From Zelopaecilomyces penicillatus (lineage: Eukaryota; Ascomycota; Sordariomycetes; Hypocreales; Pseudodiploosporaceae): a stretch of 64,000 bases of DNA. Position numbers and translations under genes: made by a program. The notes below the pieces were generated by a model. That model searched no databases and had not been told where the DNA came from. It saw nothing but the letters and a program-made list of their open reading frames with translations. Positions 47,515 through 58,453 of this stretch are shown here, piece after piece. The stretch covers positions 2,666,001 to 2,730,000 of the forward strand of contig VCCP01000001.1 of the NCBI GenBank assembly GCA_005765155.1. The letters are read 5' to 3'. How positions within the stretch are numbered: position 1 is the first letter of the stretch; every line of letters starts with the position of its first letter.

Positions 47515-48828
47515 GTGTCTGCCTTGAGTTTTTTTCCAATTTAGTTGTTCAATTGAGGCGAAGCTGAGTAACACGGTAAAGATCGAGGTGAGGGAGAAGA
47601 AGAGCAGGATGAAGAGGAGAAACCTGCAAATCTGTTCGACAACGGGCGGCTTTCGCTAGTTGAGGCGGCGGCGTCGGGCAGAGGGGCGGGATCAAAGAGT
47701 CATGCTGCTCATCGTTTATAATAAAAAAATAAAGTCGGGATACTGGAATAAATTGGGGTTGTATTCGCAGACCTGCCCAGACGACTCCCTAGCTGTGAGC
47801 AAAGGGGCGGGCGCGCTTCCAAAAGAGCTCCAAAAAGGGCGATGCTGGCAAGGCGCTGACAGTGAGTAGTAATACCTAGTCCCAGGACTGCAGGTTGCTC
47901 CCTGAGGCCCTGACTAGTCGCCAGGGTGGTGCGGTGTTATTTTATCGTTGAACGGAAACAATGGGTGGGACCAAAAGGTTTGCCAGGCTGGCTCCGGCGT
48001 GGAGAAGGGGCAGACTTTGTCACGCACTCAACACGTAGTGCCAATGCGTTTGTTCCTGTTGGTGGCAACCTGCGACCTGTGAATGAGGCTGAACTGAACC
48101 ACTTGGAAGGTAGGCGGAAAAGCCGTGTAGGCGACTGGATTTGCTCAGCCTTATCGACAAGCTTAGACCCGACAGCTGGTAGCGGACCAGTTATGGATAG
48201 TTGCAACTGGAACTGAACCCTCAACGCAGCTGTTTGCAGCCTTGCAGGGCACCGAGGACAGCCGAGACAGTCCGGCTACAGGTCAATATTGCCTGTGTGC
48301 AGGTGTACCGTGTACCGTGTACCTACAGGTACGTCTAGCGACAAGAAGCAAAGCTGCAAGGGCAGGCAGAGAGTCGTCGGTGGGAGGGAGACGCTGCGGA
48401 TTGGAGGGTTTTCGAGCACAGGATGCAGGAGCACGTTGCTCTGCTGGCTTAGGGGCCGTTGCACGTATCGATATTCGTGCCATCGCAGCAGGACGGAAGG
48501 GCCAGAGGCAGAGGAGGATCCTGCTGGGTTTTATACTCCAACTCACTAACTCTGTCTGTTATAATTAAGTATTGGAGTGTGTGGGTGGGTGTGCATGGAG
48601 CTTGGCCTGCGCAACTAGGTATAGTACCTGTAGGTCTGTCGGTCTGGCTTGTCCGCCCGCTCATGTCGTGCGTGTGTGGCCGGTGCGGCCGGGACTTGGC
48701 ATGACAGGACAGCAAGTAAGGGGCTAGCTAGGCTTTTGTTGTTGTGTTGTTAATGGAAAAGCTGGAGTGATGAGGCTTTACTTTGAGATATCACCCCCAC
48801 CGTCTTGATCATATCCTACCTTACCTTA

Positions 48829-48859
48829 GTACCTACCTACCAAGTAAGTAGGTAGGTAC
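48829..48859. repeat. Perfect 12-bp inverted repeat with 7-base spacer
   Basis: GTACCTACCTAC at 48829-48840 is matched by GTAGGTAGGTAC at 48848-48859. Beyond one A-C mismatch, three more pairs extend the stem. It could form a hairpin or bind a dimeric factor. Confidence 0.85.
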
Positions 48860-50094
48860 CAAGTTACGCAGGGAGGCCATACAATACTACACAATGCCAC
48901 ACAATGCTGTTTGCAGGTCATCATAACAGCTAGCGGAGGGCGCCGACAAGCAAGACAGTGGCAAGTCGGAGCATCTCTCGATATTACCAAATGGGAGAAA
49001 ATACTTTTGGAGGGAGGCACTTGCGGAGAATCCGCAAGTTTGTAGCGCGGCAAAGTACCTGAGCCGCCTACAAATCCTGCTGAAGGTACCAGCTGCTGCT
49101 ACTGCTGCAGGACAGTGCCAGAAGTTGAGGGTAAAAAAATAACACAGCCAGATTACCCAAAGGGATTTCATGGCGATATATTTGCCAATATCCAACTACC
49201 TTATTTCAGCCAGGCAAACTATTTATGTCCTTTTATAATGTTAGGAGTGGTCAAATTGGTGGTATAATCTTACCCTGCTGAGTGCCCAGAGAGGAATTCG
49301 ATTTTTTTTTGCTTAGGTAGGTTACATAGGCCATTTCCCTCCAGCATCTAGATACAGTGGTAGAGATATGTGCTTACAGCGGGTGTATGCCCCAGCCGTC
49401 GGTCTCAGGCGGTATGAGACTCTCTGGTGAGACTCCAAGGCCGCTTTTTGCAGGCGCTCGTGCTACATGAGTTTGCATACTGAGCTCATACCCGCGGGTA
49501 TTCATGCATGCTATTAACTGGGCTTTGAAGACAGAGGTAAGATTTAGCTCATGGCTCTCAGCTACTAATACCACAATCTGCTTCCTGTAGACTGAACAAT
49601 GCTTGATAGGCCTTGGGTTGGCAAATGAAGTGTTCGAGCCTCTGAGGCATGGCTTGGGCTTGTACCTGTGCAGCATCCTTTGTGCGACCCAATTATTGTT
49701 TCTGGAGCGCAGCCACGTTTTCTGTCTGGGCCGTGCAGGATACCCTTGCCAAACAAGTACCGCCCAGTGAGGCACCCGAGGATCTCGGCGCTTTCACCAC
49801 TGCTTTCTTGAATGAATAAAACTAGTTCAATTAATTTCTCGTTGGAACGCCTGCTCTTCATATCTGCAATTGTATCTTACAAACTGCTATATCGCTGGAA
49901 CGCCTGGGTTGTGGCTTGTCTAACAATAAAGCACTATCAACCCATGTTACCTGACAGTGGTGGTGAATAAGCTTATCTTGATGGGGTGCAAAGCCAGCTG
50001 TAATGGGTTGGAGGGACAGGGATTCTAATTTTACTGTTTTCGATCTATGTGTTAGGTGAGCTGGCACGGCCAGTAGTTACTACTATACTTACCT

Positions 50095-50120
50095 GTACCT
50101 TATAATATGTAGTAAGGTAC
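50095..50120. repeat. 8-bp inverted repeat of the same motif family
   Basis: GTACCTTA at 50095-50102 and TAAGGTAC at 50113-50120 flank a 10-base AT-rich spacer. Confidence 0.8.
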
Positions 50121-51536
50121 CTGTTAGTAATTCCTATTGGATTCCACCTATATTGCCATTGATTTCCATAGGCTCCTGTGAGTCCTTGTAGAGCAGCTGA
50201 CTACCTACTATAGGTATGCGGTGTGCAGCATTCTGTGTTGGAGCATGTACAGGTAGGAAACTCTATGTGCGAGTACAGCTTCACAATGCATCAATACCTA
50301 AGTAATCCATGTATAGGTTGTGGTAATCCGCCAGCCACTCTTGGGGAGGGGGCCGCTAGAGAAAATCAAACCACAACGAAAAGCCCTCATCTCGATCTAC
50401 CCCGTCTGACATTAGGGAGGGGCTCGGCCTCCCATAACAGGAAGCCGGGTAAATAGAAGAGGGTGAGCATCTAAAATAGGATAGCTCTGGACACCCAGTT
50501 TGTTGCCATCATCTTTCTGACCGACTAGAGATCAACGTTCAATTCTGACCCTACTTTACCCCTGCCCCCATGTGCCAGCTCTTCAGACCAGATGTCGCCC
50601 ACTCTCGAATAGTTGACTAGCCCGAGGCTTCCAAGTGTAACAAACCAAGCTCAATAACTGTTACAGTTGCACGGTTATGCATCGAGACTTCTAGCACTAG
50701 ACTAACTGTAACCTTCGCGCCTCTTTGGGTCGCCTAGGGCACTTATAGAGACAATACTATCTCACGTAGTAATTAAGCAGAGCAGGATATTAGGTTAGTG
50801 GGCACTGTAGTTAAACGCTGACCTACAGCTACCTTGCCTACCTACAGTGGGGTGTATAAGGACGTGGTACGGAGTACAGTAGGCACAACCGACCGTCTGG
50901 TGCCTGCCCCTCAACCCCTCGGGAGTTAAACCACCTTGAACCCCGCCATTTGCCCTCTTATCACAGTCCTCTTCATCGTTTCCTCACCACCCCTCATACT
51001 ATTTCTTTCTAATTATCATTGATATCAACTGCGGCCAGCTAAATGCTCACAATCATTGAATGACTGAACAATCAACCGTTCAGCGAATACCAAATCGAAT
51101 CTTTTGGTTGGACGAAGTACGACGACACAACGGACCCGACGTCATTCGCTTGCCTAAGGCGCGGCTTGCCAGACCGTCTTGCAGCCTGCATGTCCGCCAC
51201 ACCAATTTGTCATATTGCAGCCGTCCACACGATCACATTGCCAGTATTGGTTGAAGGCCGAGCAGGCTATTGCGTGCAATCTGCTTTAGATCCTAATATA
51301 GTCCGATGCTCGCCGATTGGGCTTGAGTGTATTGCCAAATCTCAATTGCTCAACGCGCACGAGGTCCTTGCTACCAACAACAGACATTGTTAATATCGAC
51401 CACCTCTGGCAACTTCTTTGGAAGTGTTCTGTTCTGTTCTCATATTTAGATTTACACCGCCTTGGTCTCTGTTCTTTCGGCAAGTTGCTCAACCAACACA
51501 ACTGCCCTCGGGCAAGAATGTCATAATCGGCCGATC

Positions 51537-53602
51537 ATGGAATCCGACAGTGCGCAAAGCTCGCATGCCGCTTCTTCCGACTACGAGCTCATATCCCCAA
51601 TCGGTGAGTGACGGGTTTCTGATATCCATGGCATCCCTTTCCCAACCACTTGCACACGTGCTTCCTCCAGCCAATCTCGTTGGCTCGGCATATTTGTGGG
51701 AGAGCAGTACCTTCCCAAACCACACTGTTTTTCAGCTCAATGCTTCATCACAACAGCCAATATCCCTTCACTATCCCAAATGTTCTCCCCCTTTCCAACG
51801 TCACTTGCATTCCCGGTTTGATCTTGGCTTCCTGTCAAATCCCGATTCGGTTGTATGTAGCTTGTACAAGCATCATACCGGGATTTGAGAACAACCTAGG
51901 ATGTTAGGATGTTTATGGATACCCTCATGCGACCCACTACGGCAGGCAATATTTACTCCAATAGAGCCATTTGCCTCGTGTCGTAGTACAGATATTGAAT
52001 TGCTATCAGCTTGTCCCCCAATTTGCTTCATTGACAGAGCCTGTTGTTCCTATGAAACCCGTACTTGAAAAATGCTAGAATTAGAGAACACTCAAGTTTG
52101 CTTTGTAGCATAATGGAAGCATGTGTGCTAATCAAACTAAATACCTGTGTGGAGAGTCTACTGACGAGCACAACATTTAGGATATTCCACTTCCTCCAAA
52201 TGTGGCTATTGCGGCTCACATGGCAAGAGTTAGTTGAATGTTCAGATCCGTTATAATACCCTATACTTACAAAAACCGCATTGCAGGCTTTTCCTACTAT
52301 GCAAATGCCACATCTCTCAGTCCTGAATTCTATCAAACCTTACTCGACCGCTGTTGGAGGCGTTCAGGAAAGCTCCTGTATCGACCTAATCAACGAACAT
52401 CATGCTGTCCCCATTACACTATTCGCCTAGACTCTGCTCTGTTTGCTCCATCCAGAGACCAACGACAAGCCGTCAATCGCTTCAACAAATACGTACTAGG
52501 TGATGATTATGTGTGTCAGGCGGCTCGGCTATATCCAAAATCTCGTGAGGAGATAAAGAAACGAGGCAATGAATTCAACTTATCTGAACGCATCCACGAG
52601 GCCGAGTATGGCCGGTTGAAGATGCCCCCAGAGCCTGCCCACAATCTAGTGGTTACACTTGAAGAAAACAATTTTACTGAGGAAAAGTATATTGTCTACG
52701 ATAACTACCAGAGAGTAGTCCATGGAGATGGACCTGATGAAAGGACCAGGCGGTCTTTTGAGCGATTCTTGTGCAGATCGCCCCTAAAACGCAAAATCAT
52801 GATTGGTCCCGACGGACGAAAACGCCGATTAGGTTCATTTCACCAATGCTATCGTCTCGATGGCGAGTTGGTAGCCATTGGGGTGCTAGATCTCCTACCA
52901 GAGTGCGTCAGTTCTGTCTATTTTCTCTATCATGAGAGCATACACAAATTCAGCCCGGGAAAACTTGGAGCATTGCATGAAATATCGCTGGCTCTTGAGG
53001 ATGGTTACCGTTGGTGGTACCCTGGATTTTATATTCACAACTGCCCCAAAATGAGATACAAAATCGATTACTCTCCTCAATGTATTCTCAACCCAGATGA
53101 CTCATCTTGGCTCCCACTGGATCAACAGATCATGGAGTTGCTAAGCATAAAACCTCATGCTAGCTTGTCCGCAAAGAGGAATGATATTTCAACGGACGAC
53201 ATTGCAAACCAACCAGTGCTTGACGGAAGCAGCCAGTCGTTATCAAATGAAGGTGACCACACTGAGGCAATTAGTGAACACGACGCCATGCGAGACCAAA
53301 CAGACGATGTTGGTGAGGATGAAGAGGAGGACGAGGACGAGGATAACTTCAACTATTCGCTTTTCAAGTCTGGCATGCCCGGAGCCCTTTCACTTGCCGC
53401 TATGCAGGATGTTGACTTGGACCACATTGCACTGAGGATTTTCCCCACGGGTCCGCTCTTTAAGACGTCCGACTTGGTTAAGTGGGGATCAAGTACTATC
53501 AAGGACGCCTCGGGTATCAAGCCCGTCATCGCGGAACTAGTTGCAGTCTTGGGACCTGACTTGATAGAGTCTATTTGCTTGGATATGGTGCGTCGCGAGT
53601 GA
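51537..53602 (+). CDS. ATE1: ATE1, arginyl-tRNA--protein transferase
   Basis: Ate1 transfers arginine from Arg-tRNA to N-terminal Asp or Glu (and oxidised Cys), marking proteins for the N-degron pathway. Exons 51537-51603, 52181-52228 and 52287-53602 give 476 residues. Residues 30-33 are CGYC and residues 78-79 CC (TSCCPHYTIR), the four cysteines linked to the Fe-S or hemin site of the family. Later hallmarks are FERFLCRSPLKR, GSFHQCYRLDGELVAIGVLD and LGALHEISLA, ending in YPGFYIHNCPKMRYKIDYSP. The last 150 residues carry a disordered acidic run (GEDEEEDEDEDN). The first intron (577 bases) is unusually long for this window. The second exon is exactly 48 bases with the same phase on both sides. 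Identity is secure; the first exon rests on frame and context. Confidence 0.92.
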
Positions 53603-54223
53603 ACATAACGTTAGTGCCGATAGCCGCGGGGGTTAGATGAGTGTAGCATTTTTCTTCTGGCTCTGTTCCCAGCGTTTTGAATAGCGGAATAGAAAAACAA
53701 ACTTTATGATCTACAGATTTTCGAATTGTTCACCGTCAAGCTCAAACGTAGGGAACCCCCCTACCCTTGCCCGGTTGGAGATATGAATTAATTATATGAT
53801 GATGAAGCAAAATGCTCACAAAAATCAAGCTAGTCAGAAGAAATGGAGCAGTATTGCATCACCCGTAGACACTCTTTTTACTGCATTCGCAGCATCATCA
53901 AACTCAAATATAGTGCAATGCCACATGTGATGAAGGATCCTTGTTAAGCCATGCCCGGAAACTGGGAGCATTGCTTGGATGCTGATGTGTAGGCTCTGTA
54001 TTATACTGAGAGCTAACCCAGCAAGGGATTGATAGCCCATTGCAAAAGGTTTGCCCCACCCCCACGTCTTATCGTTCACCGAGGTGAGAAGCTCCTAGCT
54101 TTATGACTTTCAAAAACATTTTCATATGCAGGCCAAGCAACACAATTGATCGAACGCCCACCACAAGCGACTCCTGCCCGAGCGCAATTCCCGGGATCAT
54201 TTTGCGAAAATAAGCGAGCAAAG
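53603..54223. other. ATE1 3' flank and RRP42 promoter
   Basis: Nothing recognisable was found. A frame open upstream of RRP42 (from 54146) is in phase with it but begins in probable leader sequence. Confidence 0.5.
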
Positions 54224-55468
54224 ATGACGTCCCAACAGACTCTTCTCTCGCCTGCCGAGCTCGCATACCTCCACAGCTCACTGTCGCTGCGGCCGCCAAT
54301 CCGCCCCGATGGCCGGACGCCGACGCAGTTTCGCCCACTGACGGCAGAGACAGGGATCCTGCCGGGCACAAACGGAAGCGCGCGCGTGTGTTTGTCTGAC
54401 GGCACCGAGGCCATTGTAGGCGTCAAGGCAGAGATTGAGAAGACAGCGGATCCGCTCGCCGCCGAGGACGAGTACCGTCAATATGTTAAAGGCACGAGCG
54501 GCAAGGGTGGCGGCGACGGGGAGGAGGACCGACGGGAGGCAAGGGGTGACTGGCTGGAGATGACAGTTGAGGTGCCGGGCCAGCGGGATGACGATGCTTC
54601 GACCGTGTTTCTGGCCGAGATGTTGAGAGAGGCGTTGCTGGTGGATGGCAAGTTTGCCAAGAAACTGTGGATTAACAGGCGGTTTCACTGGAGACTATAT
54701 CTTGATGTGAGTCTTTCGATGCTCCCAGAGGAGCCTTTCCTCCGTTTTTTTTTACTTCTTCTTCTTCCTTCTTGCAATTGTGTTATGTCTATTCAGAAAT
54801 GTGCTGGCATGGGTTGACACTTTTCTTTCATTCTACAGATTCTACTAATATCGCCGCCGCTTTCATACCCTTTGCCTCTACTCTCGCTCACTACACACCT
54901 CGCCCTACTGTCGACGAGACTGCCAAGGCTAAAATCCGAAGGTGATGAGGATCCCATGTTTGACGACGACTGGGAAGTATCCACATACCTATACCCTCGC
55001 CAAGGGGCCACAACCGGCTCGCGGCCCCCCATAACGCTCCTCGTGGTAGCCATTGGAGACAACATCGTCTTCGATCCATCAAAGGAGGAGCTTGCTGTGG
55101 CAGACACGGCGCTGGCAGTCTCCGTATCTGAGCTGCGGCGGGAGAAGGCGGGAGAAGGAGGCATGGAGGTCGACTCTGGGCGAGAATTACAGCTATTCTC
55201 AATGAGGACCATTGACCCTCCATCAAGATTAACGCCCCCGGGAGTTCCATACTCGGCAAGCGCGGCGACCAGCAGTGGTGGTGCTCAAGGAGGGACACAT
55301 CAAAATTCACAACAGCATATAGGAGACCAGCCGCAGGAGGGTGTGTGGAAAGCGCCCCTTGGAGGTACAAAGTTGGCTGTGTTAGATGGTATTATGCAGG
55401 CGGTGTTGGAAAAGGGAGGCGTTGCAGATGAGATTCTGGATGGTTTAGACGGGGTTGAGCTGGCATAA
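54224..55468 (+). CDS. RRP42: RRP42, exosome core subunit (RNase PH fold)
   Basis: Rrp42 is one of six RNase PH-like ring subunits of the RNA exosome; the eukaryotic ring is catalytically inactive. Exons 54224-54706 and 54839-55468 give 370 residues; the intron has a GTGAGT donor and a CTACAG acceptor. Family marks are the start LSPAELAYLHSSLSLRPPIR, then PDGRTPTQFRPL, the strand GSARVCLSDGTEAIVGVKAE, the WRLYLDILLISPPLSYPLPL segment, and ITLLVVAIGDNIVFDPSKEE. A charged glycine-rich insert (about residues 92-105) and a Gly/Ser/Gln-rich insert (about 300-330) are low complexity and probably surface loops. RRP45 and RRP43 are related alternatives; the PDGR motif and N terminus favour RRP42. It is convergent with the next gene, only 111 bases apart. 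Confidence 0.88.
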
Positions 55469-55579
55469 AATCTAGAGATCCGTTGCAATTACAGGAATAT
55501 AAACCTTAACAAATTATAGAGCAAGATGCTGAAAGTTTTACATCGTTTTCCTTATCATAAACATATATCACCACCTTCC

Positions 55580-56409
55580 TCAGAAGATGCCGAACCATTT
55601 CTTAGCAGGCTTGTTCTGTCCTTCCAACTCCGGCTTTGGAGGCAATTCGCGTCCCATGGCAGCAGCCTCGAGTTCCTCCTCTGATTTGGATTCATCCTTT
55701 CCAAAGACCATAGTCACCGGGTTCTTGGCCTCAATTCCGTGCATCTTCATGAAATACTGTCTCTTAGCCACGTCATCCAAGTGTCGATTCCGGTGCTCCA
55801 CTGCCTTTGCAGCCTTGTCCTTTTCGTGCAAGAGAATCACATTCTTCCATGCGGAAATAAAGTATCCGGGTTGGCGCCATAGGTCTGAAATCGGTGGGAC
55901 AAGGTCTTTAAAGGGTGAGTTGAAGGCGTAGTTCATGAAAAAGGTAAATATTCCCATGGCGAGGAGCGTTCCCTGTGAAGCAGAGGCAAAGGTTGTTAGA
56001 ATGATGCATTGCTAAATGAGGAGGACGGTAAATTCCCCCCTCCCCGTGGATGGGGCTGGCATTTCCTTACCATTGTGATACATGTATGTAGAATCCGGCT
56101 ATGCCAAAACCAATGCGACCAAGAACCTTTGGGAGCCATCATGCCCGGGTAATGCCTCTTGTTCTGTGCAGAAATTTCTTCGGCCGTGAGCACAGGTCCA
56201 TAATGTTTCGGAGTAGTGTTCTTCTTAAGGCGTGAGCCGTGTGAAGGCGGATTGAACTTGGCGGGCTTTTCCAGGACGATAGGTTTGCTAGAACTGTTGG
56301 TTGAGGCGAATCGGACTCGGATGTTTTGCGAAAGAGGGATGCGGACACCACGCCAGAGCGGGCCCTGCAGCGGGAGTAGGAATCGGGGAATAATGGTCCT
56401 TGTCGCCAT
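55580..56409 (-). CDS. Predicted mitochondrial inner-membrane protein, function unknown
   Basis: Exons 56409-56071 and 55972-55580 encode 243 residues; the junction is ATG/GGA across a GTAAGG donor. The N terminus (ATRTIIPRFLLPLQGPLWRG) is basic and lacks acids, as expected of a mitochondrial presequence, and RVRFAS could be its cleavage site. A single membrane segment (TCITMGTLLAMGIFTFFMNY, about residues 108-127) spans the splice junction. The C-terminal half is a charged helical stretch (HEKDKAAKAVEHRNRHLDDV), ending in a Lys/Pro-rich tail. I do not recognise the family. It shares a 685-base divergent region with cytochrome c, which fits a respiratory or mitochondrial role but does not prove it. 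Confidence 0.78.
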
Positions 56410-57094
56410 ATTGTTTAAGTCTTTTTTGTGGGTTTAAAGACTGTTGCTTCTCTAAGTTCAGGGATGCCGTGCCGAGTTGACGTTTGAAGCTCTAAAATCT
56501 CACGATGGCTTCGTTGGGAATTACATGAGTAACAAGAAGTGTTGAACGAGGCCCCACCCCAGATGTGAGCTGCCGAACTTTCCCCGGTCCGGACAAAAAT
56601 AATCCGGTGGGCGCCGAGAGAAGTGCAGGGAGGACTTGACAGACCGCTTCGCCGAGGGAGGGAAGCCCCAAAAAAAGAAAAAAGGCTTGGCGAAGGGAAA
56701 AGGAAGAATGGAAGGCCCACAGACGTAACGGTGCCAAACAGATACCTTGCCCGACCGACCCGAGTTCTTCCGGAGCAATCGTGATTGAAGCGTGACTGTG
56801 TAATTATGAGACGCTGATTGGCCAGTTGTTTAGCCACACCTGTGGCGCTGGGCCCACGTTGCTGGTCAATTTGGCGCCTCGGGCATGCGGTCATCGAACC
56901 TTTTCCTTGCGCTGAAGCCCGGTCATTTTCTTCCCTGAATTCTTTTCTTTCCCTCATCCTTCCATCTTCCTCACATCAAACAAATCTCAACCCATATTCC
57001 AAATATTTTCCGTTTTCGGTCTCTTTGGACACTTTCTTTCGACACATATCTTAACGAATCTTGAAGTTTTTTCTCATTCCTCAACTTAATCACA
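56410..57094. promoter_or_regulatory. Divergent promoter of cytochrome c and a mitochondrial gene
   Basis: CTGATTGG at 56814-56821 is the reverse complement of CCAATCAG, the HAP/CBC consensus first defined at yeast CYC1. It lies 275 bases upstream of the cytochrome c start. The last 150 bases are CT-rich, a usual fungal leader. HAP control is inferred. Confidence 0.55.
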
Positions 57095-57843
57095 ATGGCT
57101 GGCGGTAAGTCTAACGCTGTCATTCTTGCCGCAAACGAAAGGGACAAAGAATCAGATGCCATTGAATTCTCGCGAGGCAATAGACGATCCCGACATTGGC
57201 TACGCTGCGCTGCTAGAGAGATGTTAACAATAACCTGGTGGTGTTGACTGGATGGCGGCGACAAATGAGACGCCCTGCCATTCTGCGCCATTTTCTCCAA
57301 GTTACCGAGTTGACACCTTTCGCCTTTCAGCACACGCAACGTAGTACCTCTGTCGTTATCGAACATCTATACCTCACTGACTCATGGTTCCACTGCATTT
57401 ACTTGAACCCAACCGCTCTGCATGTCACTCCCCTATACCCTCATATGCTGATTTTGATGATTCCAGGAGACGTAAAAAAGGGCGCCAAGCTCTTCGACAC
57501 CCGCTGCAAGCAGTGCCACACTGTTGAGGCTGGCGGCGGCAACAAGATCGGCCCTGCCTTGCACGGCCTTTTTGGCCGCAAGACCGGCTCCGTTGAGGGC
57601 TACAGCTACACCGATGCCAACAAGGGAAAGGGCATTACTTGGAACGAGGACACTCTGTTCACTTACCTTGAGAACCCCAAGAAGTACATTCCCGGAACCA
57701 AGATGGCTTTCGGCGGCCTGAAGAAGGAGAAGGAGAGAAATGACCTGATTGCGTAAGTTTTACTTGTCACGGAACGTTCCAATTTTGGAATGACATTTGC
57801 TAACACTAAGTTATCTAGCTACCTCAAGCAGAGCTGTGCGTAA
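57095..57843 (+). CDS. CYC1: Cytochrome c
   Basis: This soluble intermembrane-space haem protein carries electrons from complex III to complex IV. Exons 57095-57104, 57467-57752 and 57819-57843 give 106 residues, the normal size. The haem attachment site CKQCH is at residues 17-21, and the axial methionine lies in YIPGTKMAF near residue 83. The first coding exon is only 10 bases (M-A-G and one base), followed by GTAAGT and a 362-base intron, long for this window. The last exon has only 25 bases including the stop. A long frame begins inside the first intron at 57238, but its extension has no family resemblance and is not used as the start. A HAP-type box lies upstream. Confidence 0.97.
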
Positions 57844-58453
57844 AGCATCAGCTAGACTTTTAATGACATGATTCCAATAGACGGGGGCGTGGCGAGTGTA
57901 CTATAGACGGTATAGACCATGGTTGGGGCACCATCATGTGCTTGTACTATAATTCCTACTCCGCTTTGATGCGTGTACGATTTCTCCATGTGCCCTAGAA
58001 TTGTGATTTCAATTGGCCTAGTTTAATTGCGCAAGCAACAACATGTGAGATGTCTCCCACCAGTAAACCTGGGAAGTCTTGAAGTACAACCAAATATTTC
58101 CTCACTCCTCTGTAAAACCATATATCGGAAACAAACAACATGACTGTCGTAGCCTATGCCCCCGTCAAAAGGATTCATAACCCTTCTTTAGTTTTTCATT
58201 CGCGCAACAGTATCATTATTGGTATAATCTACACCCCTACTTATTTTGATTGGTTGGTATTTGTATAAAGTCAATTGTCCAGCCATTACGTCAACAATAC
58301 ATATATGCCTTGTGGCTTGCAAGTAATTACGTCTTTCATGTCATGTATCAATTGCTATCTCTTCTAGTATTGTCTCAAGATCATAAAGTGTTAATTCCTC
58401 TCTTTTGGTATTTGCATTCATTTAGGCTAAAGCTGCTTTGTATGTATTAGGTT
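57844..58453. other. Region between convergent cytochrome c and RIX7-type genes
   Basis: AT-rich 3' flanks of both genes, with no other feature recognised. Confidence 0.5.

Larger units (their letters stand above)
47515..51536. other. 4 kb gene-poor divergent region
   Basis: No gene with protein character is seen between the Nudix gene and ATE1. The region holds TACCTA/TAGGTA motifs, including two clear inverted repeats (48829-48859 and 50095-50120), and a TACGGAGTAC motif near 50870. The ATE1 promoter lies at its right end, with a CT-rich leader. Confidence 0.5.

Noticed and set aside
51418..51888. 156-codon frame across ATE1 exon 1 and intron 1
   Set aside because: It reads ATE1 exon 1 in a different frame and has no family resemblance. 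The conserved ATE1 exons explain the locus.
57238..57756. N-terminally extended cytochrome c frame starting within the first intron
   Set aside because: The extension has no cytochrome c character, while ATG at 57095 plus a GTAAGT donor gives the normal MAGGDVKKG N terminus.
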